Source of the DNA: Oncomelania hupensis
Lineage: Eukaryota; Mollusca; Gastropoda; Littorinimorpha; Pomatiopsidae
Reading direction: 5' to 3'
NCBI GenBank assembly: GCA_036898135.1
Contig: CM072522.1
Coordinates: forward strand, 60,655,070 to 60,719,069
DNA length: 64,000 nt
How positions within the stretch are numbered: the stretch's first letter is position 1; each line of letters begins with the position of its first letter. Shown here in pieces: positions 1 to 12,299 of the stretch. Both the position numbers and the translations under genes were made by a program. The notes beneath the pieces were generated by a model. That model made no database searches. It was not told the origin of the DNA and saw only the letters and a program-made list of their open reading frames with translations.

Positions 1-641
1 GATGACGCGGATGTACTCGTTACCTTCTACAGCGCACACCAGGGAGACACAGAGTCAGTGGTGGAATGGGCAAGTCGTGTTGAAACATTCTACGACATGG
101 CGACGCGACAGACCACCATCCCGGGCAACCGAAACCAAGTGTTGATGAAACGGCTGTGGTCAGGCTTGCGAGAAGAATTGAGGAACATTTCAACATTTCA
201 GCTCTCTACCTGCAGGACATTTGACGAGGCTCGAATCGCCCTGAGGAAGATTGAGAAGATGCACAGCAAGGGAGGCAAGCAGACTACACCCAGGCCTGCT
301 GCCTGCAAGTCTGCAAATGAAAAGCCCAAGCCGGAGAGGTGGAGGAGTTGGTTGGTATGGTCAAGCAGCTCTATACCTCGCAGCAACAGGTCATGGACAG
401 ACTTGGGAAGTTGGAGCGGGAGAAGCAAGGTCACACTCTGACGAACCCCAGGTTCCCAGACCATTGGACCAGACAGCCGACCAGACAGCCGAACTCAAAA
501 CAAACACACGCAGCGACTGGTCAAGGCCATTACAGACCAGCGGTATCCATCCAATGTTGGCGCTGTGGGGAATTTGGACATGTGAAATCAGGATGCCGTG
601 TCAACATCGACCACCTGCGCAAGAAGGATTTTTACCCCTGA
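1..641 (+). pseudogene. Gypsy gag fragment with zinc knuckle, frameshifted
   Basis: The frame is open from base 1 and resembles a retrotransposon capsid region (residues such as WASRVETFYDMA near 67-102). Near 335 the frame shifts by one base and continues in the frame starting at 339. That second part ends with a CCHC knuckle, CWRCGEFGHVKSGC (about 557-598), with spacing C-x2-C-x4-H-x4-C, which in Gag binds RNA during packaging. A stop follows the knuckle at about 639-641. The N-terminus lies outside the window. What is seen: the knuckle and the frame change. Known for the family: CCHC follows capsid. Inferred: a dead gag. Confidence 0.85.
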
Positions 642-704
642 CTTGTCCGAAGGGGCGAGAACAGGTCCACTACAGCAAGCCCCTATCCTTTCAACAAACA
701 GAAC

Positions 705-2303
705 AAGTCCCTTGGACCTGCCTTTCAGCCCCTCTTCCAAGCCTCCGTTGACTCTGGCATTGTTCCCACTCTATGGAAATCCTCAGTCATCATCCCCGTC
801 CCAAAAAAGCCCAGACCCACTGAACCTAACCATTATCGCCCTGTTGCCCTCACCCCTCTACCCATGAAGTGCCTCGAGCGCATAATGCTGAGGAACCTGC
901 AGCCTTTCATTGAGCCACACCTGGACCCCCTGCAATTCGCCTACCGTGCAGGTCGGGGGGGTGGAAGATGCAGTGGCGACCATCCTTCACCGGCTGCTGA
1001 AGCACCTGGAGACTCCCGGCCATTATGCTAGGTTATTGTTTGCTGACTTCAGTTCGGCCTTCAACACCATGCAGAGACACGTACTGGTGGAGAAGCTTCA
1101 GCAGCTGGAAGTCCCCACAATCATCGTTCGGTGGGTGCTTGACTTCCTCACTGACAGACGGCAACGGGTGCGGGTGGCGGGTGGCGGGGAGACTGGGGTC
1201 ACGCTCTCGCCTGAGTTGACGACAAACACGGGCGCCCCCCAGGGGTGTGTGCTCAGCCCGTTTTTGTACATTACCTACACAAACAGCTGCAAGTGTGAGG
1301 GCGATAAATGCTCTTGCTCCAAGTTCGCCGACGACTCTGCCATCCTCGGCCTGATGTCCGATGCTTAGTCGGAGACGACATATCAGGCCACTGTCAACAA
1401 GTTCGCCGGCTGGTGCTCAGAGCACCACCTGCAGCTCAACGTCATCAAGACCAAAGAGTTAGTCGTGGACCAGAGAAGAGACGCTCCGCCTGTACAGCCT
1501 ATCATTATCGGGCAGGAGCAGGTGGAGATAGTTGATTCCTTCCGCTACCTCGGCCTCATCCTCGACTCCGCACTCAACTTCAAGGAGCAAGTCACTTCTG
1601 TCCAGAGGAAGTGTCAGCAGAGGCTGTATGTGCTGCGCCGACTGCGGTCTCTCGAACTGGACCCCCAGCTGCTCCTCAACCTCTATCGCTCCATCATAGA
1701 GCCCCTTCTCACATACTGCAGTAGTATATACCACCCCTCCCTCTCTGTCACTGAAAGAAACAAGTTGATCAAAATTTCAATCACGGCCTCAAAGATCATT
1801 GGCCTCCCCGCCCCCCTCATCTCTGAGATAACAGACAAAGCCCTGCTCCGCAAGGCGCATGCGGTCTCTGCTGACAGCTCCCACCCATTGCACACGGAGT
1901 TTGAACTGCTCCCCTCAGGCAGGCGGTATCGCTCCATCAAATGCAAGAAGGCAAAGTACTCTCGCAGCTTTGTTCCCATGGCGGTGGGTAGACTGAATGC
2001 TGCCTCTGGCTCCGGCTTGCGCATCGGACGTTAACACTGCAGTGTGCGTGTGGGTGTGTATCATTCTCACAACATGTGATATGGTTTTGTGGTCGTAAGT
2101 TATGATAGGATGACGATGAGTATGTGGTTGGCATAAACGCAGAGTGCGTGTGGGTGTGTATCATTCTCACAACAGATTTATTTTGTTGATAATTAATTAT
2201 TTATGATCTTGCCTATGTAATGTGTTTTTATACAGTGAGTATCCTGGTGGCAAAACAAATTTTCCTTTTTGATGGAATAAAGAATATATTGACTTGACTT
2301 GAC
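705..2303 (+). mobile_element. 5'-truncated L2/CR1-like LINE inserted between Gypsy gag and pol
   Basis: LINE reverse-transcriptase coding sequence starts abruptly near 705, after gag, and ends with an untranslated tail of TTGAC repeats (about 2289-2303), after which Gypsy protease sequence resumes. Short tandem-repeat tails are typical of L2/CR1-type LINEs. The endonuclease half is missing, as in a 5'-truncated insertion. The 5' junction is placed by loss of gag-like sequence and is good to perhaps 20 bases. I could not establish a target duplication longer than a few bases. Confidence 0.88.
722..2034 (+). pseudogene. LINE reverse transcriptase and C-terminal region (broken)
   Basis: Translation shows the palm motifs of a non-LTR reverse transcriptase: LLFADFSSAFNTM (first catalytic Asp, about 1036-1074), TGAPQGCVLSP (about 1228-1260) and KFADDSA (catalytic FADD, about 1321-1341), then the thumb and the conserved C-terminal stretch with LLPSGRRYRSI (about 1906-1938). 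A run of G near 951-961 causes a frameshift and there is an in-frame TAG at 1366-1368, so the copy is dead. It resembles the LINEs at 8.2-10.5 kb and 19.3-21.2 kb in motif order. The clade call, L2/CR1-like (possibly Rex1-like), rests on remembered motifs, not on a tree. Confidence 0.88.
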
Positions 2304-5300
2304 GTCCAGCAACTGATTGGCAGTACCAATGAGGCAGCGATAGAGTTGGAAGGCATCAGAACCACTGCTCTTCTTGATACTGGCTCATCCGTTTTAACCA
2401 TAAGTGAAGATTTCTATAGGGAACACTTGCCACATCTTCCGTTGCATCAGATTGATCGACTGCTGAACATAGAATGCGCCGACGGTCAGTCCCTGCCTTA
2501 CCTAGGCTACGTAAGAACAGACGCTGCTATACCACAGATAGGACAGACCTCTCCACAACCATGCCTTCTCTTAGTTGTACCAAGGACCAATTACAACACG
2601 TCGGTTCCAGTACTCCTCGGCGCTAACTTTCTCACGCCCTTGTTGAACAGTTGTAACAAACGACTGGGCGTCAGATGCTTACAGATTCTTCAGCGGCACT
2701 CCGCTTGGCACTTGGCTCTACTATGCATCACATTGAGGGAGAAACATCTCGTTCTTACCAGAACAGAATCGCGGTCGTCAGGTCAGCAAAATCGCAACGC
2801 ATCATTGTAAAGCCGAACGATAAGGTTACAGTAAGAGGCTATCTAGACAAGAGCCAACCTTTTCAGCAGACTTGCGCTATTCTACAACCTCACCCCCAAG
2901 CCAACCCTGACCTTGACCTTGACCCCAGTCTGATCAGTTACCGTTACTCTGGAACGGATCCCATTGAAGTGACCCTTTTCAATCTCAGTACCCACACTGT
3001 CCGACTTGACCCCAAAACCGTCCTTTACGAAGTTCAGCCAGTAGTCATCACCTCACTTGATGCAGTCCTAGATAAGGAGAAAGATTCCGTGTGGTCGCAG
3101 ATCCCAGCCTTCGGCAAAGACCTTCTGTCACCGCAGCAGCTTGCTTCAGGGAAGAACCTGGTTCACGAATTCGAAGACATCTTCTCGAAGAACGAAGAGG
3201 ACGTTGGATTCTACTCCAAGGTACGGCATCGGGTGGATCTGTATGACGAAGAACCTTTCAAACAACGACACAGGATGATTCCACCTTACATGCTGGATGA
3301 AGTTAGGTCGCATCTACAGCAACTCTTAGCCAGCGGCGTCATCCGACGGTCACATAGCCCATGGTCTTCCAACATCGTCCTGGCACGACGAAAAGACGGA
3401 CGTCTTCGCCTGTGTACCGACTTTCGCCAGCTGAACGCCCGCACGAGGAAAGACTCTTACGCACTGCCAAGGTTAGAAGAGATCCTGGATTGTCTTTCAG
3501 GGTCACAGTTCTTCAGTGTGCTGGATATGAAGAGTGGCTATTATCAAGTCGAAATTGAAGAGGACCACAAGGAAAGGACCGCATTTACTGTAGGTTCCTT
3601 AGGCTTCTTCGAATACAACAGACTTCCCTTCGGCCTCACCAACAGTCCGGCAACATACCAACGCATCATGGAAGAAGTTTTGGGCGACTACAACCTCAAG
3701 ATATGCCTTATCTACTTGGATGACATCATCGTGTTTTCCAGAACCTACGAAGAACACGTTGAGAGACTTCAGAAGATCTTCCAGAGAATCAGAGAAGCAG
3801 GATTGAAAACCCCCAAAAATGTCTCCTGTTCAGGGAACGCGTCGTGTACATCGGGCACACCGTGTCACGTAATGGCTTAGGCACCGACCCAGCGAAGACA
3901 GAAACGATCAGGAACTGGCCGGCACCGACGTCTCCAGAGGATGTACGAAAGTTTTTGGGTTTCGCAAGGTATTACCGCAAGTTCGTCAAAGACTTTGCTA
4001 AGGTTGCGGCCCCTCTCACAGCACTCATGCCGACTCCAGCCAAGAAGAAGCGCGGCAGAAAGAATCGTGTGCAGATCCCTTGGATTTGGGGAACCGAGCA
4101 AGACCAAGCCTTCCGAACACTGAAGAGTGCTTTGTCCACGCCACCAATCCTAGGCTACTCCGACTTTAGCAAGCCGTTTGAGTTACACACTGACGCCTCC
4201 AGAACTTGGTGCAGTCCTCTACCAGGAAAACGGCGGCCTCAAGCGCGTCATCGCCTATGCTAGTCGAGCACTGGGCCAAGCGGAGAGGAATTACCCAGCT
4301 CACAAGCTTGAGTTCCTCGCACTGAAGTGGGCAGTAACGGACAAGTTCAAAGATTATTTGTACGGAGCGAAATTCACAGTCTACACAGACAATAATTTTC
4401 TCACCTACGTTCTGTCCTCTGCGAAACTCGACGCTACTGGGTCCGGCTGTGGAGACGCTTTGTTTGTCAGCAAGCACCGTTGACATTCTGTCTGAAGCCG
4501 AAGAGAAAGACATTTCAGAATTCTCGATCACCGACTGGAGACGCGTCCAGAACAACGACCCAGTCATTGGTCACTGGATGAGACAGCTTCGAACCCGAAC
4601 GCAGCCACGCACTCAAGACTTTCCCAGCAATCCTGAGCACTTCACCATGTACAAGAACTTCCACAGTTTCACTCAGAAGAGAGGCGTGCTATACAAAGAA
4701 GTGACAGCAGATGGCGAACAACAGTCCAAACTCGTCCTTCCAGCTGCATTCGTCAAGCGAGCTCTCCGAGGTCTGCACGACGACGTAGGGCACCCTGGAA
4801 GAGACAGAACCATGGCATTGGTGAAGGAACGATTTTGGTGGCCAGGCATGTCGAGGTGCGTCGAGACATGGTGTAAGCAGTGTCATCGCTGTATACGACG
4901 AAAACACCCCACTGAGACTGCGCCACTGGTGAACATCACAACGACGCAGCCACTCGAACTGGTCTGTATGGATTTTCTGACTGTGGAATCGTCGTCTGGA
5001 GGTTTCCAGCATATGCTCGTCATCACAGACCACTTCACGAGATATGCACAAGCCATACCAACGAAGAACCAGACAGCCAGAACCACGGCTGAGGTCATTT
5101 TCAACCAGTTTGTCGTGCACTATGGTTTCCCGAAGCGACTTCATTCCGACCAAGGTGCTAACTTCGAGAGCAAGGTGATACAGGAACTTTGCCACGTCGC
5201 AGGCATCGAGAAGTCCCGCACCACGCCGTATCATCCGATGGGAAACGGGATGACAGAGAGATTCAACAGGACACTACTCTCCATGCTGGGTACCCTAGAG

Positions 5301-6287
5301 CCAGAGAAGAAACAGCACTGGCATAAGCATGTGTCTGCACTCGTACATGCTTACAACTGTACTAGACACGACAGCACCGGATACTCACCGTACTTCCTGA
5401 TGTTTGGTCGTCAGCCGCGCCTCCCTATCGATTTGATATTTGGGCTCAACAGAACGCCAGATGCCAGAGATCAAACGGTGTACGCTCAAGACCTCAAGAA
5501 GCGACTCCAGGAAGCGTACTGTATCGCGAAGAAGGCAGCCGACGACGCCCGACAACCGCAGAAGACAACGTACGACCACAAGACGAGAGGAGCCGTTCTG
5601 CAGGAATGGGATCGGGAGTTAGTACGTGGGCTAGCATTCGAGGGAAAGCACAAACTTGCAGACCGCTGGGATGAAGAAGGTTACGTCGTCGAGGCCCAAC
5701 CTAACCCCGACATCCCAGTGTACGTTGTAGCTCAGGAAGCAGACAGTAAGGTGAAGAAGACTCTACACCGTAACCACCTCCTACCAATCGGAAGTGTACC
5801 CATTGAGTCCCAAACCCCACCGGAAATTGTCCGCTCCGATCCTGACCAACGACGAAAACCACCCCCAAAACCCCAAAGAAGAAGAAGAGTTGACAAACGT
5901 CAGGAGGAAGCCGTACCAGCTCCCTCAACGAAGAAGGAAGTTCCACCCGCAAACTGTGAAGACGACGAAGAAGATGAAGAAATTGCAGTAGAAGTCGTCA
6001 GGAAGACGCCTGGTTCCAGTGAAGTGGAGGAGACGGAGGCAGTGACACTCGCTGCAGAAGATGGAGACCAGAGGCAGTCCAAAGAAGATCCGCTACAGCA
6101 CCTGGGTGACGATCCAGAGGTGTCTGCAGTGGGGAGCGACGTGGTTCCTGATGGTAACGACCAGCCCGCAGATGCAGAAGCGGTTGGGGACCACGACGCT
6201 GAAGGCGATCCCGAGGAGTCTGACGCTGATCCGGAGCTGTGGAGTAAGAACTCATTGAAGAGCCCCCCGAGCCGAGACGATCAGTGA
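2304..6287 (+). pseudogene. Gypsy pol: protease, reverse transcriptase, RNase H, integrase (multiply broken)
   Basis: Domains in order: aspartic protease with LLDTGSS (about 2370-2390); reverse transcriptase with LDMKSGYYQV (about 3522-3551) and YLDD (3713-3724); RNase H with HTDAS (about 4189-4203) and TDNN (about 4384-4395); integrase with an H-x-H / C-x2-C zinc site (about 4777-4890), a D,D,E core (MDFLT near 4969, HSDQGANF near 5136, the Glu in MTERFN near 5251), and a GPY/F-like module (GKHKLADRW near 5644-5670). A long acidic tail runs to the stop at 6285-6287. The frame changes between protease and reverse transcriptase (within 2675-2810), near 3815, and near 4203. Sequence is missing between RNase H and integrase (near 4440). 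So the integrase part is one long open frame (4449-6287) but the polyprotein as a whole is broken. Confidence 0.92.
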
Positions 6288-6618
6288 GAGAGAGACGTCA
6301 TCCCAAGAGGCTGACGTATCACCAGTTTGCGATGACCAGCCAGCCTTGAAGATCAAGACCCAAGATAGAGACAGATATTGAACAGAAACTTGACATTCTG
6401 ACCTATCTTATTAAGAGTGGAACTGTAACAGTAAACCCTGATAGTTTACTTGCCAGGACCATTGATTCTGTCATCCCTCGTTGAAACTTTGATAAACATT
6501 CTTGAAGAAATGTAACTGTGCACTTAAATGTAAAGAAACCATAACATTTACATTTTGCTATTTAAACGATATTTGACGTGTTAAATGCTTCTACTTTTAA
6601 TGTTGAGGACACCATTCA

Positions 6619-6640
6619 GCGAGGAGGGGTGTATGTAGGA
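6619..6640 (+). other. Polypurine tract and putative start of 3' LTR
   Basis: A purine run GCGAGGAGGGG (6619-6629) sits after pol and is followed by TGTATG. This is the expected arrangement of a plus-strand primer and the TG that opens a 3' LTR. The LTR end is not identified, because the 5' LTR is outside the window and cannot be compared. Confidence 0.5.
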
Positions 6641-8239
6641 AAGAGAGACTTGTTGGTATATAGTGTAAATTTATTAACCTATTTTAATTAGTCATGTTTT
6701 AGATAAATTGTTGATTCCCGTTATGTTAGTCTCATTGTATTTTTGAACATTAAGCGCAACCACTTATAATTAGATTTTAACCCGCATTTCACAGGCTGCA
6801 AAACGAAGCACATCATTTTGTTGGTAGGGGCGCGGTACATTGTTCATTTTCGCACCGTTCTTATCTCCCGGGAGGAGGTTCCTTTGTGTGACCCAGAAAC
6901 CTTATTTTTTATTCCTAACAGGCACTATGTTGGGCGGGCGATACCAGCCTTTTAGCCAAGGCGCTGTAGAAATATAGAGAGTAGTTCCCCCGCTAGTTAG
7001 TGAGTGCCCTGACAGTTGAAGCAGTAGCATCAACTATAGCGTAGCCTACAGTTTATCTATGTTGAAGTATAATTGTAAAATAAGTTATTATAGATAGGCA
7101 GCCAGGTTGGCACAGTACAGTAGTTAGTAATGTTCTTTTGGCTCAAGTCACACTGACTGGTATGTACACATTATGATTGTCTTGATTTTCATATTTTCAA
7201 TATTAGGTATTATTGTGATGTTAGTTTGATATTTGTCTCATCGACAAGAGCATAAAAACGTCAATTTGAATTACTGATTCATAGAGTGTTATAAACGATT
7301 AGTTAGGATAAACATGTTATTTTGTGAACATATATTATTCTTTTGTATGCGCTATTATTATAATTTTTATCCAAGTTTATAAACTGAGGAATACGTTGGA
7401 ACTGTTTTGAAAGTATGACCTTGAAGTTCATACCTGGTTCGAATCTCTTGTGTGGACAATTAAGTTGGAATTTCATAATTCACTGGTAAATACATCATCG
7501 TCCATAATTCATCTTGTTTTGATAAATTAATAATTATATTAACTGATTACCAAAAGATTTTCATTATTCTTTTGATGCGGAATAGTATCTTCATTTTTCT
7601 GCAAATGTTTTGTATCGATCTTTATTATTTATATTTGAATAATTTCGATCGTGGTTTCACTTTCGTTCTGTATTTTTATATTGCCTTTGGATTTTGAATA
7701 ATTTCCATTGTCTCAACGTGGAATACTTTATTTTACAGTAGTTTTATTATCTTATCATTCTAGGAATTTATTAGTTCTTTTTGTTTCTTTACAGGGCTCG
7801 CTTTCTAAGAACTAAAGTATACTCAAGCCCGTAGATGAAGATGATGTTGGTAAAAATGAGGATTATGACAACAAATTAAAATCATCGCCAGTCACTGTAA
7901 ATATTCTGACTTTGCTTCCTGATGAACAAGAACCCTCACTGAGTGCTTGTGAACTTTCTCATTTCCACCCTCACTCGCACCACCCTTCTACATTAATTTT
8001 TGGTCAGAAATGTGTTTAAATTGAATGAAAAGGTTGTAGCGTGAAGTATGTCGAATTTTGTGAAGTAAAAACGATATTTTATTATTGATAGTTTATAAAG
8101 AAAGATGGTTGATATTGTTTGAAAATCTTGTTTGGATTTTTGTTGTATTGGATATTTTGGAATTGTTTTGTTTTGGTTTTTTAATGGTAATACGGTAATG
8201 TCTGAATGACCGTATGGTTGAAGAATTTTTGCAGTCTAT
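6630..8239. other. Putative Gypsy 3' LTR and unassigned AT-rich DNA
   Basis: No coding frame of note. The first several hundred bases are presumably the 3' LTR and hold TATA-like and CA-rich stretches, but its right boundary cannot be set from one copy. An 18-base stretch, TCATTTTGTTGGTAGGGG (about 6812-6829), recurs at about 14858. The rest (to 8239) shows nothing I recognise. Confidence 0.35.
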
Positions 8240-10492
8240 CAACAACAGATAAAACGATAAAACAACAGACAACAGACTGGAGTGTGTTTATTTACAGACT
8301 ATATCCGATACTGTGAAGAAACTATAATACCTAAAAAGACTGTGAAGATATATGCCAACAACAAACCCTACATCACCAAGGAAACTAAATTAACTTTGAA
8401 CAAAAAGAAACAGGCTTACAAGAACAATTTAGATAAAGAAACTAAGAAACAGATACAGAAAGAAATAAACAAGGACATTCGAAAAGGGAAAGAAAAATAC
8501 AAGGAAAAAATTGAGGAACATTTTACAGAAAATAATATACAAAGAGTGTGGGAGGGAATGGGATTAATGTCTGGGTTCAAAGGTAAGAAAGGGGGGAGTG
8601 CACAACTTGGGGAATGTACTCAAGAATATGTAAATGACCTCAATAAGTTCTACTGTCGTTTTGACTGTCAAGATTTTTCTAGTCAGAGAGAGCAGTTAAG
8701 GGAAGGATTAATGGGGAGGAAAGGGGAGGAAGGAGAGGTTGAAAGTCAATTAGTTAGTGAGGAGGATGTAAGCTTAGCATTTACTAAGTTAAACACTCGA
8801 AAGGCTGCTGGTCCTGACAAAGTTACACCTAAGTTACTAAAAACATGTGCTAACCAACTTGCTGGTATTTTTACTGTTCTGTTTAACATGTCTTTTACTC
8901 AGTCTGTTGTACCTACTCTTTGGAAGATGTCATGCGTAGTACCTGTTCCTAAACAGAATCCAGTTAAAGTTTTTAATGATCTTCGCCCTGTTGCTTTAAC
9001 CTCTGTCACGATGAAAGTTTTTGAAAAATTTGTTCTTAATAAGTTATATGTTTTAGTATCAGATTTTATTGACCCACTGCAGTTTGCCTATAGAAGTAAG
9101 AGAAATGTTGAAGACGCTGTTATTTTTGTCCTCAACAAAATGTACTTACATTTAGAAAATGCAAATTCTTGTGTCAGGCTTATGTTCTTTGATTTTAGTA
9201 GTGCTTTTAATACTATGCAATGCCATTCACTTGTTCAAAAACTAGCAGGCATGAATGTTGATATTAGAACTATTCTATGGATTTTTGACTATCTTACAAA
9301 TAGACCTCAGTTTGTCAGAGTTCAAAACAATTCTAATTCTATTGTATACAATTCTAATATTGTGTTGACTAATACATGAGCCCCTCAAGGAACTGTTCTA
9401 GCACCTTTTTTGTTTTCTTTGTACACCGCAGACCATAGACAAAAGCACGAATCCTGTCCCCTGATAAAATTTGCAGACGACACGGCACTCTCTGGTCTTA
9501 TTACCAACAACATGGACAACATGTACAGAGATGAAATAGATAGCTTTGTCAACTGGTGTGATTCAAATTTTCTAGATCTTAATGTAAGCAAAACAAAAGA
9601 AATGATAATTGATTTTAGGAAGGGAAACAAGTTTGATTTTAATCCTATCTTTATCAAAGGAGAAGAAGTAGAGAGAGTGCATGCATATAAGTATTTAGGT
9701 GTAGTTATCGATGATAGATTCACTTGGAAATATAACACAAAATACATTTACAAGCGACTGCAAAGTAGAATGTTTTGTTTAAGAAAACTGAGATCCTTTA
9801 ATGTAAAACAGGAAATTTTACAAATGTTTATACAGCTATAATAGGAAGCATCATTTCTTTTGGAATCTCATGTTGGGGAGGAAACGTATCACAAACAGAA
9901 AAACGAAGATTGGACAAACAGATAAAAAGGGCTAGTGGGGTGGTTGGGAGGGAACAGGATGACATAGCGACGATACATAGCAGACAAGTGACAAAAAAGC
10001 TGACTGCAATTTTGGCTGACAGTAACCATCCACTTTTCTTGGAATTTGACTCTCGACGGATAGACAGGAGTGGACGTTTTAGGGCACCAGCGGGAACATC
10101 AAATAGGTACAGGAACTCATTCATACCACTTGCCATTCAAGCACATAACAAACAAGTCGGTAGGTCTTACTAAACATACTCTACAACTCTCATGCAGCTT
10201 AGTTAGTTTGATTATTATTTTTTTTTAACTACTGTTTTTGTATAAATAGTTTATATGTTTACACACTAATAAGTTTTAAATTCTCATATTTATCTGTTCT
10301 TACGTTAATCCGTTTTACTGCTTAATTGAAATATCTGCATTATGAAAATATGTCCATGTGTTTGAAGATCATTAATAATGTATACATATTTATGTGTGTG
10401 TAAAAGAAGAATGAATGGACATGTTTAATTGACAGACAATGTAATTTCCATGCTTTTGGATTAATAAGTAATATCTTATCTTATCTTATCTT
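8240..10492 (+). mobile_element. L2/CR1-like LINE, 5'-truncated, with ATCTT-repeat tail
   Basis: The element starts near the conserved TDWSVF stretch (about 8275), so the endonuclease part is absent. It runs through the reverse transcriptase and a 3' untranslated region of about 320 bases, and ends in a run of TTATC/ATCTT repeats (about 10471-10492). A second, heavily 5'-truncated copy with the same 3' region and the same tail lies at 40555-40928, which fixes the 3' end. Confidence 0.9.
8282..10173 (+). pseudogene. LINE reverse transcriptase, nearly intact (one nonsense, one frameshift)
   Basis: The frame 8282-9379 contains the lysine-rich linker before the polymerase (KTVKIYANNKPYITKE), the fingers region (TRKAAGPDKVTPKLLK) and the first catalytic motif MFFDFSSAFNTM. 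A TGA at 9377-9379 interrupts the conserved motif just before APQGT. The same frame continues with KFADDTALSG (catalytic FADD, about 9468) to 9841. A one-base frameshift near 9830 moves the C-terminal part (SNHPLFLEF ... NSFIPLAI) into the frame ending at 10173. Role: target-primed reverse transcription of its own RNA. Compared with the copies at 0.7 kb and 19.3 kb it has fewer lesions, so it is probably a younger insertion. Confidence 0.9.
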
Positions 10493-10631
10493 ATCGTGTT
10501 TGGTGTGGAACGGTAAACGAAATGTAAATAGTGTGATGATATTTAGTGAGTTGAAGATTTATTGTTGTTAGATAACAAAATGCTTAGATTCGTTTTTGAT
10601 TTGACAATACACAGCGACACAAAAGTATCGT

Positions 10632-10965
10632 GACACTCCAAACCACAAACACTAGACAATTGATAATCAACCTTTCGCAGACACTGCACACCACAGACAT
10701 TAGACAATTGATAATCAACCTTTCACAGACACTCCACACCACAGACACTAGGCAATTGATAATCAACCTTTCACAGACACTCCACATTACAGACACTAGA
10801 CAATTGATAATCAACCTTTCACAGACACTCTACACCACAGACACTAGACAATTGATAATCAACCTTTCACAGATATACCACATCACAGACACTAGACAAT
10901 TGATAATCAACCTTTCACAGACACTCCACACCACAGACACTAGACAATTGATAATCAACCTTCCA
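10632..10965 (+). repeat. Minisatellite, 48-bp unit, about 7 copies
   Basis: The unit contains CACTAGACAATTGATAATCA followed by ACCTTTCACAGACACTCCAC and is repeated about seven times with few changes. As 48 is divisible by 3, one frame stays open across the array (a 16-residue repeat containing TRQLIINLSQTL). I regard that frame as a by-product. Confidence 0.93.
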
Positions 10966-10994
10966 GGCAATCAGTCAGCAGCTCCCACAAATGA

Positions 10995-11276
10995 AATGTA
11001 CACATGTACACACTGCCAACATAAATATATACAGTTAATGTAACAGTATATAAAATACAATGTACACATACTGCCAACATAAATATATGCAGGTAATGTA
11101 GGAGTGTATACAATACAATGTACACATACTGCCAACATAAATATATACAGGTAACGTAACAGTGTATACAATACAATGTACACATACTGCCAACATAAAT
11201 ATATACAGGCAATGTAACAGTGTATACAATACAATGTACACATACTGCCAACATAAATATATACAGGTAATGTAAG
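10995..11276 (+). repeat. Minisatellite, 58-bp unit, about 5 copies
   Basis: The unit begins AATGTACACATACTGCCAAC and contains ATAAATATATACAGGTAATG. It directly follows the 48-bp array after a 30-base gap. There is no relation to its neighbours in sequence. Confidence 0.92.
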
Positions 11277-11333
11277 AACTAGCAATGCTGTGTCTTAATG
11301 CAAAACTCACGCTGACGCCTTGTCTCTTTTCAG

Positions 11334-11840
11334 ATGGCCGGGACGATGTGGACACCAGCGACAGCCTCAACCACCACCACCTCACCACCACCATCACCAC
11401 TACTATCACCACCCCAATCACCACCAACATCACCACTACAAGAACAACAGCAAGAACAACCAGCAGTGCTAGAACTACTACAACAACAGCTACAGCTAGA
11501 ACCAGAAGTACTAGAACAACAACTACAACTAGAACCAGAAGTACTAGAACTACTACAACTACAACTACAACTAGAACCAGAAGTACTAGAACAAGAACTC
11601 CAACTAGAACCAGAAGTACTAGAACTACTACTACAACAACTACAACTAGAACCAGAAGTACTAGAACCACAACAACAACTACAACAAGAACCGGAAATAC
11701 TAGAACTACTACAACAACAACTACAACAACCAGAAGAACTTGAACTACTACAACAACAACTACAACAACCAGAAGTACTAGAACTACTACAACAACTACT
11801 ACAACAACAACTATTAGAATCAGAATCAGAATCTTTATAG
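11334..11840 (+). repeat. Compound CAA/ACT-rich minisatellite; a weak exon candidate
   Basis: Low-complexity repeats of roughly 33-39 bases with the core AGAACCAGAAGTACTAGAAC. Long frames are open on both strands: on plus, a Thr/Arg-rich frame and a Leu/Glu/Gln-rich frame (LEPEVLE repeats, ATG at 11334, stop at 11838-11840). The ATG is preceded at once by TTGTCTCTTTTCAG (11320-11333), a good splice-acceptor match. Without a partner exon I treat this as repeat DNA, not a gene. Confidence 0.7.
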
Positions 11841-11959
11841 TGACCTCATGACGCTGTCCACAGCAACAGCTACAAAATGAATCAAAGCAAGATCAGCAAC
11901 CGCAATAACATCAAAATAACAGTTTTACGTGCCGCGAAACAACAACGATGACCTGTAAA

Positions 11960-12290
11960 TCTGTCGGGAGTTGCATGCAACAGCAACAGCAAGATTTAAA
12001 ATAAAAGTACCAGCAGCATCAACAGCAGCAACTTCTGTAGTAGCAGCAACAGTTAAAATAGAAATATCAGCAACAGCAACAGTAGTAACTATCTGTAGAA
12101 ACTGCAACAGTTAAAATAACAGTATCAGCAGCATGAACAGCAACAACTGTCTGTAGCAACAGCAACAGTTAAAATTACAGTAGCAACATCGACAGCAGTA
12201 ATGCTCTGTAGCAACCACAGCAGTTAAAATAACAATATCAGCAACATCAACAACAGTAAGTGCAGCAACAGCAAACAATAACGGTCAGTT
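11960..12290 (+). repeat. Degenerate CAGCAACAG-rich repeat, about 57-bp period
   Basis: Roughly five imperfect units, each with CAACAGTTAAAATA followed by an AGCAACATCAACAGCA-like stretch. No frame is conserved across them. Confidence 0.75.
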
Positions 12291-12299
12291 AATCAGTAA

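Larger units (their letters stand above)
1..6629 (+). mobile_element. Ty3/Gypsy LTR retrotransposon, internal region, 5' end outside window
   Basis: Gag with a zinc knuckle, protease, reverse transcriptase, RNase H and integrase lie in this order on the plus strand, the order of Ty3/Gypsy (integrase after RNase H). The gag reading frame is already open at base 1, so the 5' LTR and primer-binding site are off the window. The element is interrupted by a LINE (about 705-2303). No envelope-like frame follows pol. Frameshifts and deletions in gag and pol mean it is not intact. Confidence 0.93.

Noticed and set aside
7425..7460. tRNA B-box-like GGTTCGAATC
   Set aside because: No cloverleaf can be drawn around it and no A box at the right distance.
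11285..11743. Thr/Arg-rich frame
   Set aside because: Low-complexity CAA/ACT repeat; competing frames are equally open on both strands.
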